A stretch of 64,000 nt of DNA, taken from assembly GCA_947044405.1 (NCBI GenBank), contig CAMRHE010000115.1, positions 2,356,001-2,420,000 of the forward strand, written 5' to 3'. How positions within the stretch are numbered: position 1 is the stretch's first letter; every line of letters starts with the position of its first letter. Below, piece after piece: positions 57,868 to 64,000 of the stretch. The position numbers and the translations under genes were made by a program. The notes beneath the pieces are model-generated. The model had not been told where the DNA came from and did no database searches. It was given only the letters and a program-made list of their open reading frames with translations. The stretch comes from Leptodactylus fallax (Eukaryota; Chordata; Amphibia; Anura; Leptodactylidae).

Positions 57868-58560
57868 CTAATCTCGACATATGCTTTGGGTCATTGTCAT
57901 GCTGGAACACTATGTTATCCTTTTCATACTCATAGTACAAGAGTCTACGAAGTAACTCGGCAGCTCAGCATTGAGACTACCATCGATCCTTGTCAAGTAT
58001 CCAATGCCTTTGGCTGTGAAACAACCCCATATCATCAGGCTTCAATTTCTCGTTCTGTTAGTCCCCTTTTCCCTTTGAGACCCATTTGCACCCATCAGAG
58101 CCCAGTCTATTGACTTTCATCTCATTGCTACAAATCACCAATTTCCAATCTTCTGCTGTCCATTTTTCATACTTTTTTGCAAACTCAAGCCAATGCTTCT
58201 TATGACAATATTGAAGCTGAGGCTTCTTCACCTTTTTTCGGGCCACCATTGCAGACTTGTGTGACATGCATCACACAGTGCTTCCATGGACATCTATGAT
58301 CTCACTATTACGAGGCATACGAGCCCCCACGGCAGTGTGTTTGTTGTGCCAGAACTGATAGACCTTGTGATGAGCCGACTTGTTGACTCTGATATTTTGC
58401 CTGGATGTCCACCTCGTGGCTTTTGAGTGGATGGACGGACTTCATTTTGTATTCTTAAAACTGTCATGGCACTCACATGATGCAGTTTGGCAAGTTTCTT
58501 GGCCAAGAGACCACTATCGATGAGCTGGATGATGCTGTTTCTCTTTTCTTAGGAAATCTT
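57868..58560 (-). pseudogene. fragment of another Tc1/mariner-type transposase
   Basis: Minus-strand pieces show a helix-turn-helix (LAKLHHVSAMTVLRIQNEVR, from about 58,480), a WTAEDWKLVICSNEMKVNRL block containing the region of the first catalytic Asp (here Asn in SNE) and, near 57,900, FQHDNDPK as the reverse complement of TTTGGGTCATTGTCATGCTG. Stops and shifts separate the pieces, and no inverted repeats were found. A different lineage from the other Tc1 copies here. Confidence 0.75.
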
Positions 58561-58599
58561 CTTTACGGCTGATCTTTGATTTGAACCAGTGACTTTTCA

Positions 58600-60253
58600 C
58601 TTGGGAATCAACCTAATAACACATTGAGTTATTAGGGAATGTGAGAACAGGTTAGGCCTACCTCTATAATCATTGGAACAAAGCATTGGGAGTGCCTCCA
58701 TCTGCATACTCAGTCGTGTGTATGTATAGTTCATCAACATCACATCAGAAGGGGTCTGACTCCCACCACCACTGCCGGTAAGCTGTTCAAAGGAGCCACA
58801 ATGCACCAAATGTAGCACAGCTCCATCCACAGTTTAGTGGCCAAGAAAGGTACTGCCCCTCAGACCCCTCTCTGCATGCATTTTTTATATTGCATATTTA
58901 ATGTTATACCATCACTCACATTGTTTTTTTTACAGGGCTTGGGTGTGGTCTGGTGAGGTGGTCTTCAAGGACCAACACTTCTAAAATTACTTATACCGGT
59001 AATCTGTGCCTCTTAGTAACTGACACATGATGTCACTGGACCACACATGAAGACCGGTGTATAAAACCCCAGGGTTAATGAGTGTGTCCTATTTCTTCCA
59101 TTGCTTTCTCCTCTGAGCAGCTTATACTCTTTAGTCTGTTCAGTGGTGTCATGAGGATATTTTAATTAGAAATGATCAATCTTGGCTACATTTTTATGGT
59201 CGGTTTATTAGTGTTTATTTCTAGAACCTTTTTTGCAGAGACATAAAGACAGCCAGGCTGCACAACAACAGTCCACTCAATTAGAAATTTCTGCTCATTC
59301 AGAATCCCCAGGGATCTGGTTCAGAAAATAAAAAATTTGATTTTCTTTATCTCTGAGCAGCTAAGAAGAAAGAATAAATGCAGAATGCTGTAACGTTTAC
59401 TGTATTCTTACAGGGTTTAGATAAGACACAGATGTGTGACCTAAAATACCCCAAAATAAGGGGGACCTGAGTGCTCTCTCCTGTTTTCTCCCTCAGAAGT
59501 TTCCAGTACCCTCATTAATTTAAATCCAGAGGGAAAAGCCATGTTTGACTGAGTGTGCATGTTTGGGGTAGCGGCAGCCACTCTCTTTCCCCCAGTAGAG
59601 TTAAAGTGGTTGTCCTAGTCAAAAAATTCCTACAGGCTGCAAATACGTCTAAATAAGAGACCGGAACTTCTTGATAATTCCAGTGCACCTTGTACCAGTC
59701 AGTCTTAATAAATTTCCCCTATTTTTACCAAATTATCACAATCCCTCCTTAGGCAACTGTACATATATGTCAGATATAGTGCAGCCAAAAATGCTTTGTA
59801 CAGTCAGCATATTTTGGGTCTATATTGTTTCCTCCGATGGTTTATCTCCATACTTAAGTGGGTGGGCTGTTCTTCATATTCTGTGAACTCTGGCCAGTAA
59901 GCTGTCCACCCTTTCACAGTATTAGTCTTCAACGCAATGAGGGAGATATACTATAGCTGCATTCCCTTCTTAGCCATCTACTGTACATGGTTGCCAACAG
60001 TCCTGAATTGGCTAGGATGGTGCCATATTTTCAGTAACAATCCCAGAAAATCTGACTTGTCCTGGACAAAGAAAGGGACAGGGTTTTTGCAGACCCCACC
60101 TGAAAGTGGGTCATAGAGTTAGTACAATGTTTTGGATCAGGTCTTAAAGCTATTGCCTCATTTTAAAAGTTTGCTATGTGTGGTAAATAGGAGGAGTAAA
60201 ATAAAAAAGTTTACTCACCTCTTCCAGGTCCTCCATTTCCAATGACAGCTGCG
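58600..60253. other. intergenic, no gene recognised
   Basis: No conserved coding sequence, RNA gene or complete element recognised. Short repeat-like pieces only. Confidence 0.45.
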
Positions 60254-60722
60254 CAGTGGCGTAACGATCGCGGTCGCAGGGGGTGCCACCGCGAACGAGC
60301 CCAGCGGAATACGGGGCCTATGGCCAGCTGGTGATGGAAAGCCTGGTTCCCCGACCACTATACATACTGTAAATGAAAAGGGGCCCCGGCATGTCGCCAG
60401 CCCCTTTTCAATAAATGCTAGCCCAGGGGAGGTGACTTAAAATAATAAATAGTTCTACTCACCTTTCCTGGGCTCTGCATCCTTTACAGTGCTGTTCCAT
60501 CACATCACTGAGGCCTGTGATTAGGCCCCAGCAGTCACATGGTGCGCAGAGGTGTGATGACGTCAATGTGCCCCCACAAGACCGCGGAGGACCAATCACA
60601 GGCCTCAGCAGGGACGGCTGAAGATCCTGAAGACAGCCGGGCCGAGCCAGGATGCCCAGAAAAGGTAATGCAAGGTGAGTATGATTGTTTGTTATTTTTA
60701 TTCAGCTTCCCTGGGCCTCCAA

Positions 60723-60763
60723 GTATTATACTCTGGGGTCTGAGAAGACCCCAGAGTATAATA
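60723..60763. repeat. palindrome of about 40 bp (hairpin module, copy 6)
   Basis: TATTATACTCTGGGGTCT and AGACCCCAGAGTATAATA are perfect complements around GAGA. The minisatellite begins about 25 bp later. Confidence 0.85.
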
Positions 60764-60789
60764 ATAGCACTGGAGTGGAGGGGAGCTGT

Positions 60790-61130
60790 TGGGAGCATAT
60801 AATACTGGGTGGTGGCCACTATGGAGCATATAATAATGTGTGGGGGCCACTGTGGAGCATATAATACTGGGTGGGGGCCACTGTGGAGCATATAATACTG
60901 GGTGGGGGCTACTGTGGAGCATATAATACTGGGTGGGGGCCACTGTGGAGCATATAATAATGTGTGGGGGCCACTGTGGAGCATATAATAATGTGTGGGG
61001 GCCAGTTTGGAGCATCTAATACTGGGTGGGGGCCACTGTGGCATTTATAATACTGTGTGGGGGCCGCTGTGGAGCGTATAATAATGTGTGGGGGCCACTC
61101 TTGAGATATAATACTGTGTGGGGCCCCTTC
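60790..61130 (+). repeat. minisatellite of about 31-bp units
   Basis: About 11 units of GGGGGCCACTGTGGAGCATA plus TAATACTGGGT. Apparent long open frames on both strands here are due to the repeat period, not to genes. Confidence 0.9.
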
Positions 61131-61587
61131 ACTATTAACATCACACGCCATCTGTTTTATAGCAGCCATGCACTATTATTACAGGCTGTAATAACATTGT
61201 CTGGTGATTATAAAACTGATGCTGTGCAATGTAAATAGGGAAGGAGTCACAGCACTCACAAAAGCACCACAGTAACTTCAAAGAATTGATCAGCAGGGGC
61301 CCCAGGTTTTGGAACCCCACTGATCTCTTATATCTCTTAGACTGTTAGAACCCTGCAGATCAGCTGATTCCCAAAGCACACAGCTCCCAGTATTGTTTTT
61401 ATACGCTGGGCACTGCGCTGCTCACTCATCATATTCTTGATAACTGCAGTTGTGGGTACTACAGCTGTATCCCTTTCAAGTATCTGAGTTATCGCTGCAG
61501 CACCCGTAACCGTCACTATCAAGAATTTGCTCTGCGGAAGGGGGAAACCGGGGCCCACAAGACTTTTGTTACGCCACTGCAGCTGCA

Positions 61588-63360
61588 CCTTCTCTTCTGT
61601 TTAGAGGGTGATGTCAGCAGTGACATCCTGTTTATATCAACTGCAGCCAATCACAGGGCTCAGTAGTGACCTCTGCACAAGTGACACGTTACTGCTGAGG
61701 CTGATTGGTTGACACAAATAGGATGTCAATGCTGATGTCACCCAGGACATGTAAACAGAAGGAGTAACCATCACTGAATGGAGGAGGCTCTTATATGGAT
61801 TTCCCTGTATGATGCCTTTGTGCAGGATAGTGTACAGTATCTCTGTAATACATCATGCATGGATTAAATAGTGGTTTATACTCATTACTGTAGATACGAG
61901 AACAGGCAGGATATATTCAGGCTTTTGATCACTGTACCAGTAAAGTAGCCTGCCACACAGTGAGATGTCTCAGTAACAACTCTGGTCATCTAAACAAACC
62001 TTCAATCCTCAAACCCTCCTTTGATGCCACAACTTTTCTATCATTTTTTTTACATAATTTTTTTCATCTTTCAGTAAAAGAATATTCTCATTCATCATGG
62101 ATCAATGTCTCTGCACCATGCTGAGCTCCTGTTGTCATCCCCAGGCTAATGTGTAGAAATTCTTAGATGACTACCAAGAATAAAACAAATGTATCCATAG
62201 TATGTCTCAGATGTAAATTCTAATTACTTTGGCCTTTTAGGTGTCTCACTGGATTAGTCAAGGGATTCCCTTGAGGATGAAAGCAGTGACCTGCTGTATT
62301 TCCATTATCCACCATCTTAGTTTTATTGATCTTTCTGCTTTGACCTTCTTTGGCCTGTGACCTTACTTCATTTTTTGGCCTTTGACTCTGGAGGATGTGA
62401 GTCTTATTTTTCTTTGTCTACTCTTATTATATCTTCAGTCTCCACACTTCTGTTTTTCTCATTGCTGCAATAATGATACTTCTGTTTCCTCTACTTGCGC
62501 ACCTGCCCAACCATACATCCCAGGAGGTGGCTGCCTCCATTGTTATTCCACATTGTGAGAAAAATATCAATTGCGCATGAAGACAATTACTATAGTTATC
62601 CAACTGATTTTTCTGGACTAGTATTTACCCCCAGTGATATGGCTGGTTTGATCATAGTGACCGCAGTACAGTACAGTAGTACCCACATCTAAGACAAACA
62701 GGGCACACTTACAGTAAATCTACAAAAGATATAAATTCAGTTTTAAAAATTTGCAATAAATTATATGAGAAATTGCACTCAGATATCGGGTGGAGTTTTT
62801 CTTCAGTATGTGAATGAGGTTTGCTGATATTGTAAATGCTGTAGATTTTCCAATCAAAATTCTTAGTGGATTTGTCAAGGATTTTGGTGCAAATACTACA
62901 ATAAAATTTGCAACACTTAACAATGAAATAAATGTGAATGGGGTTCTCGAAACACCATTCACATGTACGGTAGTTTAAAAAAAAAAAAATCCCCACTGGG
63001 GATTTTACCTTTTGCAATACATAGGATGAATCCACACTTTAATCTTCATGTAACTCATACAGATTTGTTTGCAAATTTTCAGCTGATTTGCAGTAAAATC
63101 CTCATTGGAAAATATACATCATGTCTGTCCTTACCCTAAAAATATTTTTTGTTCTTTCATAATGGACCATGGAAAGTGGTGGCATCTTTACAGGCTGATA
63201 TATACACACCAGTCACAGAGAAAGTTTATCAAGCTAAGAAATATGGTCTGAGATATCACCTTCTGGAGACTAATGTATCTAAAATGAAAAATGATGCAAT
63301 TTTGCAAATAATAAAAATCTACTGGTTTGTGTATACATCTCCTGTAAAGGCCTACTCTCT
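61588..63360. other. intergenic, no gene recognised
   Basis: Mixed composition with no recognised coding exon, RNA gene or complete element. A segment at 62,940-63,000 has an A-run and a short CCCCACTGGGG palindrome. Confidence 0.45.
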
Positions 63361-63637
63361 TAGGGTATGTTCACATAAGAGTCAGAGTGTTCAGATCCTC
63401 CATCACAGCGTCTGTCTAAAATTGTGGATGAAAATCTCCTGCATGTAGGACTTTCTTTTATCAGGCAAAAAGAAAGAGAACCATAGTGGATACCCGATGG
63501 CCCCATTATAGTCAATTGAATCTACTGTGCTCTGTTGGTGCCCAGATGGATCCATCTTTACCTTTCTTTTTGTTTTTCTGTCTCTATGATGAAGCAGAAG
63601 AATAGTAAGAACAACGCAGGTGTGAACTTACCCTTGC
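63361..63637. mobile_element. MITE of the AGGGTATGTTCACA family
   Basis: Left TTAGGGTATGTTCACATAAG and right CGCAGGTGTGAACTTACCCT are inverted. The interior has AATCTCCTGCATGTAGGACT. Non-coding. Confidence 0.65.
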
Positions 63638-64000
63638 ATCTGCTTTTTAGTGCCCCACAGACAGTAGAAAAAGGGTTCGATGGAAGGTATTTCAAGATCA
63701 CCCTACACCAGATTTAATTGTAGTCTGTTACCATGGAAACACATAGATCTGCATAGGAGTTTTATACACAAATCTCAAACATATGGTGACCAGAAATATA
63801 TTTTTTCCTAACAACCAAAGTAAATTATTCAAATATTTTTGTGAGCTTGTGTACCATTCAAGGACCAATTTGGTGAGTCAGTTGCTTATTGATGGGTTTC
63901 TATAAATGGGCCGACTTGGATAAAAATATACCTCTCATTTATGTTGGTTACTTCTCCCCAGATTCTGTAGGGCCTTCTCCTTAAATGAGATCTTAGGTGT
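63638..64000. other. no feature recognised
   Basis: Nothing identifiable up to the edge of the window. Confidence 0.4.

Larger units (their letters stand above)
60254..61579. mobile_element. hAT-type element (1,326 bp) with hairpin and minisatellite
   Basis: Starts CAGTGGCGTAAC and ends GTTACGCCACTG, perfect inverted repeats. The flanking 8-mers CAGCTGCG (60,246-60,253) and CAGCTGCA (61,580-61,587) differ at one base, consistent with an aged hAT target duplication. Inside: a foldback with ACTCACCTTTCCTGGGC opposite GTGAGTATGATTGTTTG, a palindrome at 60,723-60,763, an array at 60,790-61,130 and a tail also present at 53,330-53,470. No transposase. Confidence 0.85.

Noticed and set aside
60535..61169. 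Long overlapping open frames on both strands, up to 169 codons
   Set aside because: They follow the period of the minisatellite and foldback; the protein is a repeated short phrase with no known domain.
45787..64000. A third protein-coding gene downstream of C2orf42
   Set aside because: No exon with conserved protein sequence and splice sites was recognised apart from transposase remnants.

Overview
The window is nuclear DNA of a vertebrate, most likely an anuran amphibian. Two multi-exon genes with GT-AG introns can be traced by conserved protein sequence, both on the + strand. They are surrounded and interrupted by many short inverted-repeat elements, several Tc1-like transposons and minisatellites, a mix typical of frog and toad genomes. 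The frog assignment is an inference from repeat style; no species marker was seen. There is no sign of prokaryotic, organellar or viral genes.

Layout. Bases 1-5,050 are repeats: an unclassified stretch, a hAT-like 3' end carrying a hairpin and minisatellite, a (TA)n tract holding two Tc1-type elements, and a second minisatellite. A complete tRNA-Gly(CCC) lies at 5,092-5,162. A CpG-rich promoter follows, then the TIA1 gene, with 13 coding exons from 5,602 to 19,336 (386 codons) and a U-rich 3'UTR to about 20,340. From 20,490 to 25,700 there are inverted repeats and unclassified DNA. A second CpG-rich promoter, at about 25,720-25,992, belongs to the orthologue of human C2orf42. Its coding exons run from 33,415 to 45,786 (8 exons, 575 codons), with transposons in its introns. 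From about 46,590 to 64,000 only repeats and unassigned sequence were recognised.

Gene content. TIA1 encodes an RNA-binding protein with three RRMs and a glutamine-rich prion-like tail; it acts in alternative splicing, translational silencing and stress granules. C2orf42 encodes a protein of unestablished function with a treble-clef-like Cys4 cluster and a SWIM-like CxC...CxH motif. The tRNA-Gly(CCC)/TIA1/C2orf42 order and orientation match, from memory, the human arrangement on chromosome 2p13, so this looks like conserved microsynteny.

Mobile elements. Five Tc1-like insertions or remnants still carry transposase sequence: one with an apparently intact DD34E transposase (27,410-29,058), one broken by a single stop codon (48,192-49,758), one with a frameshift and a 16-codon gap between catalytic residues (29,398-30,950), and two more decayed. 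Three hAT-type insertions are bounded by 8-bp target-site duplications. The most unusual structure is a recurring module in hAT-like elements: a roughly 40-bp perfect or near-perfect palindrome followed by an array of about 31-bp units. No new defence, metabolic or RNA system could be supported; the most unusual content is the hairpin-minisatellite elements and the layered transposon insertions.
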